64,000 nucleotides of DNA from Bacteroidales bacterium (lineage in GTDB: Bacteria; Bacteroidota; Bacteroidia; Bacteroidales; P3): assembly GCA_024400495.1 (NCBI GenBank), contig JAKSMR010000007.1, positions 34,085 through 98,084 of the forward strand. The letters run 5' to 3'. Under the pieces are notes generated by a model that saw nothing but the letters and a program-made list of their open reading frames with translations, was not told where the DNA came from and did no database searches. The position numbers and the translations under genes were made by a program. Numbering within the stretch: position 1 is the first letter of the stretch; every line of letters begins with the position of its first letter. This document shows, one piece after another, positions 45,817 through 55,554 of the stretch.

Positions 45817-47160
45817 TTAGCGAGTTCTGATAGTGGTGGATTCGCCGATCCAGCCGGGAACCACATAGGAATGGCCGTCGATGAGGTCGAGCATGAAAGC
45901 GTCCTGTTTCTTGGGATAGTAGCCGCTGTAGGAGCTGATCATACGGTTGGCAGCTTCAACATTCTCGGGGCTGTTGTCGACGTTCTTTGCACGGATGGCT
46001 TTGTCGACAGCTGCCCAGTAGGCGCTGCGGCCGTTGAGACCGTCGTTGATGCTGCGGCTGCTGCTTGCATAGAGGCTGGCGATCATGAGGTAGGGCTCGC
46101 CTTTGGTGCCGTCGAGCTCGGCAGCTTTGTAGTAAGCGCTACGGGCTGCGCTATAGCTGTTGGCGCCTGCATATGCACGGCCGAGATAGAGGTATGCTCT
46201 GTAGAGGTCCTTGGTGTCGGTAAGGCCTTCGGTGGCATCTTTCAGGTAGCGTACTGCTTCGCTGTATTTCTCGTCGCCGAGGCACATGGCGCCCATCATA
46301 TAAGCGGTCTTGGGAGTGGGTTCGAGAGCATAGAGGTTCTTGGTAGCCTGGAAGAAGAGGTCTTCCTTGGTGCAGCCTTTAGCGGACATGATCTTGGTGA
46401 TCTTCTTCAGAAGGTCGAGATTGTTGGGGTCGGCTTCAAACTTCTTGCTGTAGATAGCCACCAGCTGGTCGCAGGAAGCATAGGGGGAGAAGGTACCTTC
46501 AACGCTGGCGATCTGAGCGCGGATGGAGGCAACGAGGATGCTGTCCTTTGCCATCTTAGCGGCATCACCTTCCTCTTTGGAGGCGTTGTATTTTTCAACG
46601 CTCTCGGTCAATTCGTCGTCGAGCAGAGTGCTGGCAATGTCGTAGCAGTCGATGATGAGGGTGGGCTCTGCAAAGCCGGCCTTCACATAGTCGACGGCGG
46701 CATTGAAGTAGAGGTATACATATTTAGCTTCCATCTTGGCACCAGCCTTCTCGATAGCGTCGGCATAGAGGGGATAGTATTTGTCAACACCCTTTTCGCC
46801 TACGAGTTTCTCGATATCGGCGGCTTTGTTAGCGAGGTTCTTCTCGGGTTTGCCATAGTACTGCACGCGCAGGTCGTAGAGCTGGCAGATGCTGTCGATA
46901 TAGGTGGCCTTGACGGCAGGATCGGTTGCGGCATTCATACGGATCTTCATCAGCGCAACGCCATTGATGTAGAGGTTCTCGCCTACGTTGGGGCAGTTGG
47001 CGATACAGTCTTTCATCATTACATAAGCCTGGTCGTAATCCTTGTTACGGTAGGCGTCCTTGAAAAGTTGATAGTTCACTTTGCATTCAGACTGAGCAAG
47101 GGCAGTCATCATAGAGCTGAGCATAACTACAGCTACCAGCGCAATCTTGATTGTCTTCAT
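45817..47160 (-). CDS. exported tetratricopeptide repeat protein
   Basis: A 447-aa protein with a signal peptide (KIALVAVVMLSSMMTALAQ) and helical repeats, clearest at residues about 30-70 and 270-350 (DTKDLYRAYLYLGRAYAGANSYSAARSAYYKAAELDGTKGEPYLMIASLYA). Typical TPR scaffold in the periplasm. The order coaX, barrel protein, TPR protein, lptC is shared by many Bacteroidales, suggesting an envelope role, but partners are unknown. Confidence 0.8.
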   Translation of the reverse strand: MKTIKIALVAVVMLSSMMTALAQSECKVNYQLFKDAYRNKDYDQAYVMMKDCIANCPNVGENLYINGVALMKIRMNAATDPAVKATYIDSICQLYDLRVQYYGKPEKNLANKAADIEKLVGEKGVDKYYPLYADAIEKAGAKMEAKYVYLYFNAAVDYVKAGFAEPTLIIDCYDIASTLLDDELTESVEKYNASKEEGDAAKMAKDSILVASIRAQIASVEGTFSPYASCDQLVAIYSKKFEADPNNLDLLKKITKIMSAKGCTKEDLFFQATKNLYALEPTPKTAYMMGAMCLGDEKYSEAVRYLKDATEGLTDTKDLYRAYLYLGRAYAGANSYSAARSAYYKAAELDGTKGEPYLMIASLYASSSRSINDGLNGRSAYWAAVDKAIRAKNVDNSPENVEAANRMISSYSGYYPKKQDAFMLDLIDGHSYVVPGWIGESTTIRTR

Positions 47161-47268
47161 CTTTTTGTGTTTATTTTTTCTAATTTTGTATTATTTTCGG
47201 AGTGATTATTGTATTCTTGGCTTGGAATTAATCTTTGTTAACAATATAGGCCACGATCTTCGGCACGA

Positions 47269-48588
47269 TTAGTTATATTTTCTCTTCATAAACCAGCTCT
47301 CGCAACTTCCTATGGAGATTCCGAAAGAGAAGCTCTCGCGACGGAGCAGCTCGGCTGTGCCGAAGTTGTTGTAGGAGAGGGAGAGGGTTAGTGCCGAACG
47401 GCCTTTGCGCATAGGCAGGGTGGCGCCGAGACCGATGCCCCATTCGTTAAGGGAGTGGGCCTGGTTGTCGACCATCTTGAGACAGAGCTTCCCGCTCTCG
47501 TAGTGGAAGCCTGTCGAGTAAGTGATGCGACGCATATACTTGGTTGCGTCGGGGTTGCCTAGGAGCTGGAAGCCCAGAGCGGTACTGATGGCGTTATTGT
47601 ACTCGACGGCAGTACTGCCGAAGATATTGCGTTCGTCAACATATTTCATTCCGCCAAAGGAGGCATAGGTTGCGTCGAAGGCGATGTTCCAGTAGTTGTT
47701 CTTCTGGAAGTTGAGGCCGAGGCCGACTTTCATAGGCTGCTCGAGGGTCGACTCATACTCGCTCTCCTGGCCGGGGCCGGGGAAGATGGTGTCGCGCATA
47801 TACTCGAAACCTTGGGAGGTGACGAAGGTGTAGATGAGCGCGTTGTCGGTAATGGAGAGTTTCTGGTGAGGGACGAAGGTGAGTCCGCAACCGAAGGCGT
47901 AGTCCTTGCCTATATCGTGACGATACTGCAGACCGAAGTCGAAGGTCACGTTATGAACGGTAGTGTTCTTTCCGCGACGGGAGTCGATAAAGTTGGAGGT
48001 GTCGTTGTTCAGGAAATCGTAGGTGATGGCTCGGGAGATGGAGCCCGTGAGATAGTTTACATTGAAGCCGGCCGAGAGGTCCTTGGTGATGTTGAAACCG
48101 GCACCCCAATAGAGACGGCTGACGCCGCCGGCTCCGTCGTAGATATTCTTCATGCTCCCGTAGAGAGAGTCTGACATCATACGGACCGACTCGTAGCTGA
48201 CGTTGGTCATGGGGAGAAGGCCGAACGAGGTCTTGAACCATTTGGCCACGGGGAAGGCGATGGCTATATATCCGATGTTGCCGTCGGCATCCTTGAAGGA
48301 GTTGCTTTTGTCGGTCTGACTGACCATATCGATGTTCATTCCCATATCAAACACGAAGCTCTGGGACTGGATGGCGGCATAGGAGGCGGGGTTGAAGGGG
48401 TTGACCATATTGCTGGCCGAACGGGTATAGACCACACCACCCAGCTGTGCTGCATAGGGCATATTGTATGGCAGATGGGAGAGCCCGATGCCGTATTGGG
48501 AATAAGGGGTGTTGATGCCGTTCTGAGCCTTCACGCCAAAGGCGAGGGCTGCCAGGAGGAACATCACTATAGGTTTGAGGTATCGCAT
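47269..48588 (-). CDS. outer-membrane beta-barrel protein
   Basis: A 439-aa exported protein with signal peptide (KPIVMFLLAALAFGVKAQ). The region NTPYSQYGIGLSHLPYNMPYAAQLGGVVYTRSASNMVNPFNPASYAA followed by amphipathic strands resembles FadL/PorV-like barrels of Bacteroidota. The C-terminus (FSFGISIGSCESWFMKRKYN) lacks a final aromatic residue. Substrate unknown; it sits 19 nt after coaX on the same strand and is likely in its operon. Confidence 0.75.
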   Translation of the reverse strand: MRYLKPIVMFLLAALAFGVKAQNGINTPYSQYGIGLSHLPYNMPYAAQLGGVVYTRSASNMVNPFNPASYAAIQSQSFVFDMGMNIDMVSQTDKSNSFKDADGNIGYIAIAFPVAKWFKTSFGLLPMTNVSYESVRMMSDSLYGSMKNIYDGAGGVSRLYWGAGFNITKDLSAGFNVNYLTGSISRAITYDFLNNDTSNFIDSRRGKNTTVHNVTFDFGLQYRHDIGKDYAFGCGLTFVPHQKLSITDNALIYTFVTSQGFEYMRDTIFPGPGQESEYESTLEQPMKVGLGLNFQKNNYWNIAFDATYASFGGMKYVDERNIFGSTAVEYNNAISTALGFQLLGNPDATKYMRRITYSTGFHYESGKLCLKMVDNQAHSLNEWGIGLGATLPMRKGRSALTLSLSYNNFGTAELLRRESFSFGISIGSCESWFMKRKYN

Positions 48589-48607
48589 ATGCTTTCTTTT
48601 GATGATA

Positions 48608-49360
48608 TTATCGGTTGAGATTCTGTTCTATGTTGGCCAGTCCTTCCAGAAGCAGATACTTGTGCGTCTGATGAGGAATGGTGATATATTGGCTGAGGGT
48701 TTCTGCATCGCCTCCGGTAAGGATAAGGACGGGAGCCTGAGCCTGATCTTTGGCGAGCGAGGTATAATAGCCTTCGATGGCGAAAGCTGTGGTGCGGATG
48801 CTGCCGCTATACATACAGCCCCGGGTGCTTCTGCCGAGAAGGGGAAGCGACTCTGCCATAGCGCTCTCCAGCATGGGGAGCTTGGCTGTGTGGTTGTGCA
48901 TGGCGCCGAGCTGGAGCCGCAGGCCGGCCATGATTGCGCCGCCGAGATAGGTGTTCCTCGAGTCGATGAAGTCGAAAGTGATGCAGGTTCCGGCATCAAC
49001 GACCAGGACATTGCCCTGAGGCTGGTGGTTGAGCGCTCCGGCAACAAGGGCCAGGCGGTCGGCGCCGAGGGTGTCGGGCGTTTCGTAATCGACCTTGAAA
49101 GGAAGCGTGGTGGCCTTGCCGAGGATATGGAGCCTGCCCAACAGGGATTCGGGAAGGAGCGCCTTCCACTCGGGCATCGCCCCCACTACCGAAGCGATGG
49201 CTCCTTCCACCTCATAATGGCGGCAGAGCGTGGCGACATAGGCTTCCAGCTCGGCCTGTGCATAGTCGGCGTTGGCGCGGTTCCAGAGGTCAACCATCTC
49301 GCCTTGGGCGAAGAGAGCGACCTTGGTGCGGGTGTTTCCTATGTCAAAAACCAGATTCAT
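48608..49360 (-). CDS. coaX: type III pantothenate kinase
   Basis: A 250-aa enzyme for the first step of coenzyme A synthesis. ASKHA-fold motifs are visible: NLVFDIGNTRTKVALF (phosphate 1), TPDTLGADRLALVAGA (pantothenate pocket with catalytic Asp), NVLVVDAGTCITFDFID (phosphate 2) and LGGAIMAGLRLQLGAMHNHTAKLP. Length is normal. Confidence 0.93.
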   Translation of the reverse strand: MNLVFDIGNTRTKVALFAQGEMVDLWNRANADYAQAELEAYVATLCRHYEVEGAIASVVGAMPEWKALLPESLLGRLHILGKATTLPFKVDYETPDTLGADRLALVAGALNHQPQGNVLVVDAGTCITFDFIDSRNTYLGGAIMAGLRLQLGAMHNHTAKLPMLESAMAESLPLLGRSTRGCMYSGSIRTTAFAIEGYYTSLAKDQAQAPVLILTGGDAETLSQYITIPHQTHKYLLLEGLANIEQNLNR

Positions 49361-49462
49361 CGTTTCGTTGTCAGTTTCTAATGTTCTGTTCTAGTCCTAT
49401 TGTCTTTCTGTTTGTGCCTCAGGACGCTCTTGCCTGTCGTCCTGCCGAAGCCTCGTGCGTTT

Positions 49463-50068
49463 CTACTTCTCGTTGCTTGTCTCTGCCTTTTCCTGAGCCT
49501 CTTTCTTGGGCTTCTTGTTAAACATGTTCATTGCCCGGTCGGGACCCACAGTACAGAAAGCCTTCACAAACTCGGCTGCCTGCTCCAACGCAGGATCTAA
49601 TACCGCATGCTCTTCGGCAGAGAACTGGCCGAGCACATAGTCAACCTGCCGGCCACGGCTGAAGTTGTCGCCTACGCCAATGCGCAGACGGCAGTAGTTG
49701 GGGCCGATGAGCTGCTCGATGTTGCCAAGACCGTTGTGGCCGCCACCCGAGCCCTGCTTCTTCATACGCAAGGCACCTACGGGAAGGGCGATATCGTCGA
49801 CCAGCACGAGGAGGTTCTGCTGCTCGATCTTCTCCTGCATCATCCAATATTTCACAGCCTTGCCGCTAAGGTTCATAAAAGTGGTGGGTTTGATGAGCAC
49901 GAGGATACGTCCTTTGTGGCGCATCTCGGCGCGATAGGCGTGACGGTCAAGCTGAAACTTCACATCCGTTCCCTTCACCAATGCGTCCAATGCCATAAAA
50001 CCACAATTGTGGCGGGTGCCTTCATACTCCGAACCTACGTTGCCAAGACCAACAATGAGATATTTCAT
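49463..50068 (-). CDS. pth: peptidyl-tRNA hydrolase
   Basis: A 201-aa enzyme that frees tRNA from stalled peptidyl-tRNA. Start placed at the ATG at 50068 (KYLIVGLGNVGSEYEGTRHNCGF), where Asn10 and catalytic His20 take the standard numbers; the catalytic Asp is in LVLVDDIALPVG. The frame stays open upstream to an ATG at 50185, but that 39-residue lead is unlike the family. The C-terminus has an added Lys/Glu-rich tail. Confidence 0.93.
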   Translation of the reverse strand: MKYLIVGLGNVGSEYEGTRHNCGFMALDALVKGTDVKFQLDRHAYRAEMRHKGRILVLIKPTTFMNLSGKAVKYWMMQEKIEQQNLLVLVDDIALPVGALRMKKQGSGGGHNGLGNIEQLIGPNYCRLRIGVGDNFSRGRQVDYVLGQFSAEEHAVLDPALEQAAEFVKAFCTVGPDRAMNMFNKKPKKEAQEKAETSNEK

Positions 50069-50203
50069 TTCCTTTTCGCCGTTATTTGCATCAATTTGCG
50101 CTCCTTTCGCCACGCTTTCGCATTGCGAAACAGATGCAGACCGATGTGATTTGCAGAACTTTACTATTTTCTCAATTATATTCATATATAATTAACAAAC
50201 ATG

Positions 50204-50211
50204 CAAAGGTA
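50204..50211 (-). promoter_or_regulatory. -7 element upstream of pth
   Basis: TACCTTTG on the minus strand, 136 nt ahead of the pth ATG at 50068. No well-spaced TTTG is visible. It would allow the longer 50185 start but does not require it. Confidence 0.4.
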
Positions 50212-50365
50212 CGAAAAAAAACTGTAATAGGACCTATTCTTCCCGCCTTTTTGCATAATTTAATAATTCATTCCACAACCGAGCGCTCCCTCCTCCCCCA
50301 CTCTGGCGACAATTCCTGTCATCTCCAGAGCCCTAACCCCAGAAACTCCTATAGGCAATCAATAT

Positions 50366-50501
50366 CCTTCTAGCGCCCCATCAACGTCGCACTAGCGTCC
50401 CATCAACGTCGCATTAGCATATCACTAGCGTATCATTAGCATATCACTAGCGTATCATTAGCGCCTACAATTATAGACCTTATATAGGCGCTATATAGGC
50501 G
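50366..50501. repeat. 11-bp tandem array C
   Basis: Nine units in strict register from 50366 to 50464: CCTTCTAGCGC, CCCATCAACGT, CGCACTAGCGT, CCCATCAACGT, CGCATTAGCAT, ATCACTAGCGT, ATCATTAGCAT, ATCACTAGCGT, ATCATTAGCGC. After a 4-nt shift come AATTATAGACC, TTATATAGGCG and CTATATAGGCG (50469-50501). Sub-blocks repeat at 22 bp. It lies between pth and the 3' end of the next operon; the rest of the 525-nt gap holds no gene that I can see. Confidence 0.9.
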
Positions 50502-50532
50502 CAAGGCTATGCCTCCTCCATCCTACAGGAGT

Positions 50533-50569
50533 GAAAACGAACCACCCTCTGCACAAAGGCAAAGGGTGG
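50533..50569 (-). terminator. terminator of the 50594-55554 operon
   Basis: CCACCCT (50542-50548) pairs with AGGGTGG (50563-50569); read on the minus strand the stem is followed by TCGTTTTC. It lies 25 nt past the last gene of the operon. Confidence 0.65.
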
Positions 50570-50593
50570 CGCAAGGTGTTTGATATGAACGAA

Positions 50594-51595
50594 TTAGAGT
50601 GCTAGCTTCGACTCGTCGGAGAGATAGTCTACAGCATATTCGTTCGTAACAGTATCGATATAAACATCGCGGATCAGACCTTCGGCAGGAGCTTCTCTGT
50701 CAAAGACCTGACAGAAATGGCCCTCTTCGTCGAAGGAAAACATCACACAACGACGTTCAGCATACTTGTTCTGGAAGATAACTACCATGTCGGGATACTT
50801 GGAATCCTGATGCACCATATGCTTGAAGAACACAGTATTCAGCTTAGCGTCAGCAGGCAGAACATTAACCTTCCATGCCTCACGTTTGGACTTGTTCTTC
50901 ATATAGCTGAGCAACGCGCGACGGCAATGGGACGAGGTGATAGCCTCTCTTGCCTCATCGTTGCCCCAAACACGATCGAGGCAATGGAAATCGGCGCTAT
51001 CCAGAAGCATCCAGGTAGGAGCCATACAACGGCGCAAGCTTCTCTGATTCAACGAAACAGAGCTAGCCTCTTCGCCATATTCGAGCATGAAGACCTCGCT
51101 ACCATAGGGCAGAGTGACGATCTTATCCTTCCCAAAGATCGTATGGTTAGCCAAACGAGTCTCCGAGACGGTATAATAGCGTTGCGCATGAGCTAAGAGA
51201 TTCTGTCGTTTGCACATCTGCAGGACAAACAGCACAACGACGACTGCCACTAGCGCCAGCACGATCCACAACCAGATAGGACATCTCCTCTTGGCCTTCT
51301 TGCCATTCTCGCTCTCGGTTTGATCCTGCGATGCCTCTACGACAGGCTTTCCTGCCTCGCGAGAAGCCTCTTCCCGAGCCTCTCCGGCATTTTCCTTGCT
51401 CGGAACTTCGGGGGCGTTATTGGGCTCGTTCTGAACCTGGGCGGCAGAATTCTGCTGGACAGGAGCCTCTGTCTTGGGAGCCTCCTTCTGTGCCTCTAGT
51501 CGTTGGATTGCGGCCTCTACATCAGCCAGTTCGCTGAGAAGGCGGTCGCGTTCGCTAGCATTTCCGTTATTGGGAAGATTGTCTGTGTTATTCAT
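50594..51595 (-). CDS. membrane protein with N-terminal coiled coil, unknown function
   Basis: A 333-aa protein. Residues about 14-37 are a short coiled coil (SERDRLLSELADVEAAIQRLEAQ), about 38-100 an acidic, Gln/Glu/Pro-rich linker, about 107-127 one membrane helix (IWLWIVLALVAVVVVLFVLQM), and the last 200 residues a soluble domain beginning with an SH3-like strand pattern (YYTVSETRLANH, VTLPYGSEVFMLEYG). No signal peptide, so the N-terminus is likely cytoplasmic. Third gene of a three-gene operon. Confidence 0.7.
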   Translation of the reverse strand: MNNTDNLPNNGNASERDRLLSELADVEAAIQRLEAQKEAPKTEAPVQQNSAAQVQNEPNNAPEVPSKENAGEAREEASREAGKPVVEASQDQTESENGKKAKRRCPIWLWIVLALVAVVVVLFVLQMCKRQNLLAHAQRYYTVSETRLANHTIFGKDKIVTLPYGSEVFMLEYGEEASSVSLNQRSLRRCMAPTWMLLDSADFHCLDRVWGNDEAREAITSSHCRRALLSYMKNKSKREAWKVNVLPADAKLNTVFFKHMVHQDSKYPDMVVIFQNKYAERRCVMFSFDEEGHFCQVFDREAPAEGLIRDVYIDTVTNEYAVDYLSDESKLAL

Positions 51596-51619
51596 TTAAC
51601 AAGGTTCTTTTGCGATAGT

Positions 51620-53245
51620 TTAGTAGGGAAGAGTGTTCAGCACATCCTGGGTCTTAGCCTTCTCGGTACGTGCATATTTGATGAGCTGGGCATTACCGGT
51701 ATTCTCGCCCAAAGTGATCATCGAATTGTAGCCGCTCAGGATATTCTGCTTGAGCTGGTTCATGCGAGTGATCTGCTGGGGAGTGGGAGCGTCGAGATAT
51801 TCCAGACGGTTCAGCTCCTCGATACTGCGGTTGATCTGTTCCTTGATGCGGGTGATCTGGTCTTCTGCAAGGTTGCTCTCTTCGTCGATGGGGACATAGA
51901 CGGTTTGTGCAGTTACCTTCTCTGTGAAATCATAGATGCTGTTCACCTTGGCTTCGCGAGAATAGGCTATGGTTCCGGAGCTGCCCTGGGAGCTCTTTGC
52001 CACAGGTCTCTCGGCAGGTTTTGCAGCAGGGCTTTCGGCTTTCTTGACAGGCTTTTCTGCCACCACTTTCTTCTCCTTTGCCACAACAGTATCTTTCTTC
52101 ACCTCAACGGGCTTCTGATCGACTAGGAACTGGCTCTCGATGCGGATATTCTCATTCTTGGTATCCTGACATTTCTGCCAAAGATCCACCACATCATCGT
52201 TCATATTATAGAACACATCGCGCTCCTCGTAGGTGATCTTGATAGAGTCGCCTTCCCAACGACGGGTGAGAAGCTGGGTCACCTTGATCTGATTATCCTC
52301 GGTAAAGACAGCATCTCTACCATAGTCGAGATAGTGAGGCAGGCTGTTGAGGAAGTCGATATAGACTACATCATAGGCGTGTTTGGGATTGTTCTTGAAA
52401 GGCTGAAGGATGAGGAACAGGTTCTTGTCGGTCATCTTATGATCAACAATCATATAGTCGACGACATCGTGTCCTTCGACATCCTTGCCGCCATAAAGAA
52501 GCTGGCCGCCCAGTTTCTTGGCGAGATTATAGGAGAATACTCCGGGATTGGTGATGCTCTTCTCGGCATAGTAGACCGTACTCTCGCGATGGTCGATATT
52601 GGTACCGAGAACCACGCAGTCTTTGGGAAGGGAGGCGCAATATTCTTTTGCCAGTTTGGCATAACGGACATTGCTGTTCATGTACCATTTGTATCCTCCA
52701 AAGCCCAGCAGACAGGCGATAATCAGAGCCAAAGCAACCCACATGACGATTTTCTTACAACGGGTGTTATCCTTGCAGGATTTGTTGTCGGTCATACAGT
52801 CACAGGTATTGGGCATAACTTCTTCTTTTTCTTCAGCAGGCTCTTCCTGCGCGTTCTTCTCTTCCTCCTCCTTCGTTTCGGGTTCGGGAGCGGCAACAGG
52901 TTCGGGTTCTGCTACAGGCTGGGGAGTCTCTGTTTCCACGGCTGCAACGGGCCCTTCCTCCTTCATCTCGGGTTCGGGAGCGGGCTCTGATGCTGCAGGC
53001 TCTTCAACAACCTCGGGAGCGGGAGCTTCCTGCTGCTGTTTCTCCATCTCCGCCAGCCGTTGTTTGGCCTCTTCAAGGCGCTGGCGCAGCTCCTCGTCGC
53101 TAGGGCCGAGAGGCTTGGGGGCCTCTTCTGCCTGGGTACGAGTGGTGCGGATTGTGGGTCTGGGCAGCGGGGTTCCGCAATGAGGACATTGGGGCTCGGT
53201 ATTCTGGAAGAGTTTCCCGCACGATTTGCAATATACTAGTGGCAT
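51620..53245 (-). CDS. zinc-ribbon membrane protein, unknown function
   Basis: A 541-aa protein. It begins with a four-Cys zinc ribbon (C6-x2-C9, C20-x2-C23, VYCKSCGKLF and PQCPHCGTP), then a charged helix (SDEELRQRLEEAKQRLAEMEKQ), an acidic Glu/Pro/Ala-rich linker to about 145, a Cys-rich patch (CDCMTDNKSCKDNTRC), a membrane helix near 168-186 and a soluble C-terminal half with a final helical region (ITRIKEQINRSIEELNRLEYLD). Same topology as its downstream neighbour. No known family recognised past the ribbon. Confidence 0.75.
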   Translation of the reverse strand: MPLVYCKSCGKLFQNTEPQCPHCGTPLPRPTIRTTRTQAEEAPKPLGPSDEELRQRLEEAKQRLAEMEKQQQEAPAPEVVEEPAASEPAPEPEMKEEGPVAAVETETPQPVAEPEPVAAPEPETKEEEEKNAQEEPAEEKEEVMPNTCDCMTDNKSCKDNTRCKKIVMWVALALIIACLLGFGGYKWYMNSNVRYAKLAKEYCASLPKDCVVLGTNIDHRESTVYYAEKSITNPGVFSYNLAKKLGGQLLYGGKDVEGHDVVDYMIVDHKMTDKNLFLILQPFKNNPKHAYDVVYIDFLNSLPHYLDYGRDAVFTEDNQIKVTQLLTRRWEGDSIKITYEERDVFYNMNDDVVDLWQKCQDTKNENIRIESQFLVDQKPVEVKKDTVVAKEKKVVAEKPVKKAESPAAKPAERPVAKSSQGSSGTIAYSREAKVNSIYDFTEKVTAQTVYVPIDEESNLAEDQITRIKEQINRSIEELNRLEYLDAPTPQQITRMNQLKQNILSGYNSMITLGENTGNAQLIKYARTEKAKTQDVLNTLPY

Positions 53246-53289
53246 AATTCTGTGTGTCTTTATGATACTACTGATAGAGTCTCGTCTTA

Positions 53290-55554
53290 TTAGAGCTTAG
53301 CGGCGGTATTTCTTGTTTTGGCTGCGCTTTCGGTAGTGGTTTCTGCAGGAACAGCTACTTTCTCGATTGCGGGAGCAGCCACTTTGACGTTCTCCTGAAC
53401 GGGCTCTTTCTTGACGGGAGTCACAACCTCTACTTTGGGAGCTGCGGCAGGTTTCACTACCTCATCCTTGGCTTCGGCCTTCTTCACTACGGAGTCAACC
53501 TTAGGAGCCTCTTTTACGGCTGTGTCGGTCTTGGGAGCCTCTTTCTTTGCGGTACTGTCGGTCTTAGCGGCCGGCTTTGCTGCAGGTTTGGCGGCAGCCT
53601 TGGGCTGAGCCTTAGGCTGGGCTTTGGGCTGCTCGATAGCGGGAGTGCTCTTGGTCACCTTGGAGGCGCTGAGAGAAGCCTGCTCTACGCGTTTCATATC
53701 GGAGGGGATACCCGACTTGATGAGGGGAAGGATGGAGTATGCGTGCACGTTGCGGATGACGTTTTCGCTACCTTCGCCGGGGTTGATACCATTCCAACGG
53801 GGGATGTATTCCTGCTTGAAGTGGTTGCGGGTATAGTCAACGTAGAGAACTACGAGATTGTCGTTGGTGGTGATGAGGAATCCGAGGACGCCATCGCTGC
53901 TGAGGTAGAGGTTCTGCTTCTTGTCGTAGGTGAAGGTCACATTGTAGAGAGATTCAAGTTTCTCCTTGAAAGCCTTGACGATGATCTTCTGCTTGGAGGC
54001 AGCAGTATTTTCGAAGCGGAACACGTAGGAAGTCTGGCCGATGATAGCTTTGAGGTTGTATCTTTCGAGCTTGCTACGACGGAGGCTGTCGGTATTGTCG
54101 TTGGTCTTCTTGTAGATATTGTCCATGAACATGTAGCCTTCTCCCTCGAGAGTGATGTCGTTGGTGAGATGACGGAACTGACGATCCTCCATGGTGTAGC
54201 GGTTGTCGATAGCAACATACTTGTGGTGGGATTTCACCAGAGCGTTGAGAGTAGAATCAACACCAAAGCCGTCGAAAGTAGTAGCGTTGTCCTTGTATAC
54301 GATATCAAAGAATGCTTTGAGGAAGGGATGGCAATCGTAGTAGTCGGAAGCAATCACGTTGATGAGAGACTCGGGGTTGAGAGCGTCGAACTGAGGATTG
54401 ACAAGATATTTGCCTTCCTTATTAATGATACCCCAACGGCCATCCATGCGTACGAAAGCATATTCGCCATAGAAACGGGTAGCGTCGTCGAACTGGGGAT
54501 TAATAATAATGTTACCATCAGTATTAATATAACCATTGCGATGGCCCATATTCACCAATGCAAGACCGCTGTGGAAGCTGTTGTCCTTTCGGCTAGAAGC
54601 GACCTGGACGCTATAGCTGTGGTCGGTCTCTACGTTGATAGAGCTCTGGGACTGGGGAGTGTAAGGAATCTCATCAACTTCGTTATAAAGAGGATTAACC
54701 TCTACGCCATCAGCCTGAGCGATAAGGGAGACTCCTTTTTTCTGCTCTTCCCAAGAGGCGAGGATGAAACAGATCTTACCCTCTTTGTTAATGTACCCAG
54801 TCTTGTAGTCTTGATAGAAAGCAGCAAGACCTTCGCTGAAGTTAGTACATCTCTCCAGCTGAGGATTGATAGCATAACTGCCGTTTTTGTCGATATAACC
54901 CCAACGGTCATCACGACGGAAGAAAGCCAGGCCCTCGTTGAAGGCGCCAACCTCGTCGAACTGGGGATGGATAACCATGTTACCGTCTTTGTCGATGAAA
55001 CCCCACATGCCATCTTTCATAACGGCAGCAAGACCCTCGGAGAAGATGCCTGCTGCATCATATTCGGCATTGATGACGGTCTTACCCATATCGTTGGCAT
55101 AACCGTATTTGTTCTCTTTGTTCATGAAAAGGCAACGGCCCTCGGAGAAACCCATTGCAACTTCGGCCTGGGGAAGAACGAAACGAACCTCACCTTTGGT
55201 GTCGATACACTTGATGTGTTCTCCTTCGACCACAACAAGAGCAAGACCCTCGCTAAAGCTGGTGGCTGCTTTGAACTTAGGCTGCATGACATATTTGCCC
55301 TTCTGGTTGATGTAACCCCATTTGCCGGTTTTGTCGCAAACGGCGGCAAGACCCTCTTTGGTGAAACAGCAAGCAACAGAGAACTGAGGATTGATGACAT
55401 ACTTGCCTTCGAGGTTGATGTAACCCCAATCGCCAGAGAGCTGCACGGGGACGAGCTCCAATTCCTCTTTGTTGAACATTTTAGAATTGCACGATACACA
55501 TACCAATGCGAGTGCAATCAGCATAAGCTTCATTACTTGACGGATAGTCTTCAT
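53290..55554 (-). CDS. WG-repeat lipoprotein
   Basis: A 754-aa protein with a lipoprotein-type N-terminus (LMLIALALVCVSCNSK; the box is slightly off consensus). From about residue 35 to 400 it has eight or more WG (KWG) repeats (WGYINLEGKYVINPQF, WGFIDKDGNMVIHPQFDEV and so on), a likely propeller-like fold. Residues 400-620 are a domain I do not recognise, and the last 130 residues form a Lys/Ala/Pro-rich low-complexity tail. First gene of the operon with the two membrane proteins downstream. Confidence 0.8.
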   Translation of the reverse strand: MKTIRQVMKLMLIALALVCVSCNSKMFNKEELELVPVQLSGDWGYINLEGKYVINPQFSVACCFTKEGLAAVCDKTGKWGYINQKGKYVMQPKFKAATSFSEGLALVVVEGEHIKCIDTKGEVRFVLPQAEVAMGFSEGRCLFMNKENKYGYANDMGKTVINAEYDAAGIFSEGLAAVMKDGMWGFIDKDGNMVIHPQFDEVGAFNEGLAFFRRDDRWGYIDKNGSYAINPQLERCTNFSEGLAAFYQDYKTGYINKEGKICFILASWEEQKKGVSLIAQADGVEVNPLYNEVDEIPYTPQSQSSINVETDHSYSVQVASSRKDNSFHSGLALVNMGHRNGYINTDGNIIINPQFDDATRFYGEYAFVRMDGRWGIINKEGKYLVNPQFDALNPESLINVIASDYYDCHPFLKAFFDIVYKDNATTFDGFGVDSTLNALVKSHHKYVAIDNRYTMEDRQFRHLTNDITLEGEGYMFMDNIYKKTNDNTDSLRRSKLERYNLKAIIGQTSYVFRFENTAASKQKIIVKAFKEKLESLYNVTFTYDKKQNLYLSSDGVLGFLITTNDNLVVLYVDYTRNHFKQEYIPRWNGINPGEGSENVIRNVHAYSILPLIKSGIPSDMKRVEQASLSASKVTKSTPAIEQPKAQPKAQPKAAAKPAAKPAAKTDSTAKKEAPKTDTAVKEAPKVDSVVKKAEAKDEVVKPAAAPKVEVVTPVKKEPVQENVKVAAPAIEKVAVPAETTTESAAKTRNTAAKL

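Noticed and set aside
50069-50185. Longer pth start at 50185
   Set aside because: The extra 39 residues are unlike the family, and the family start KYLIVGLGN lies at 50068.
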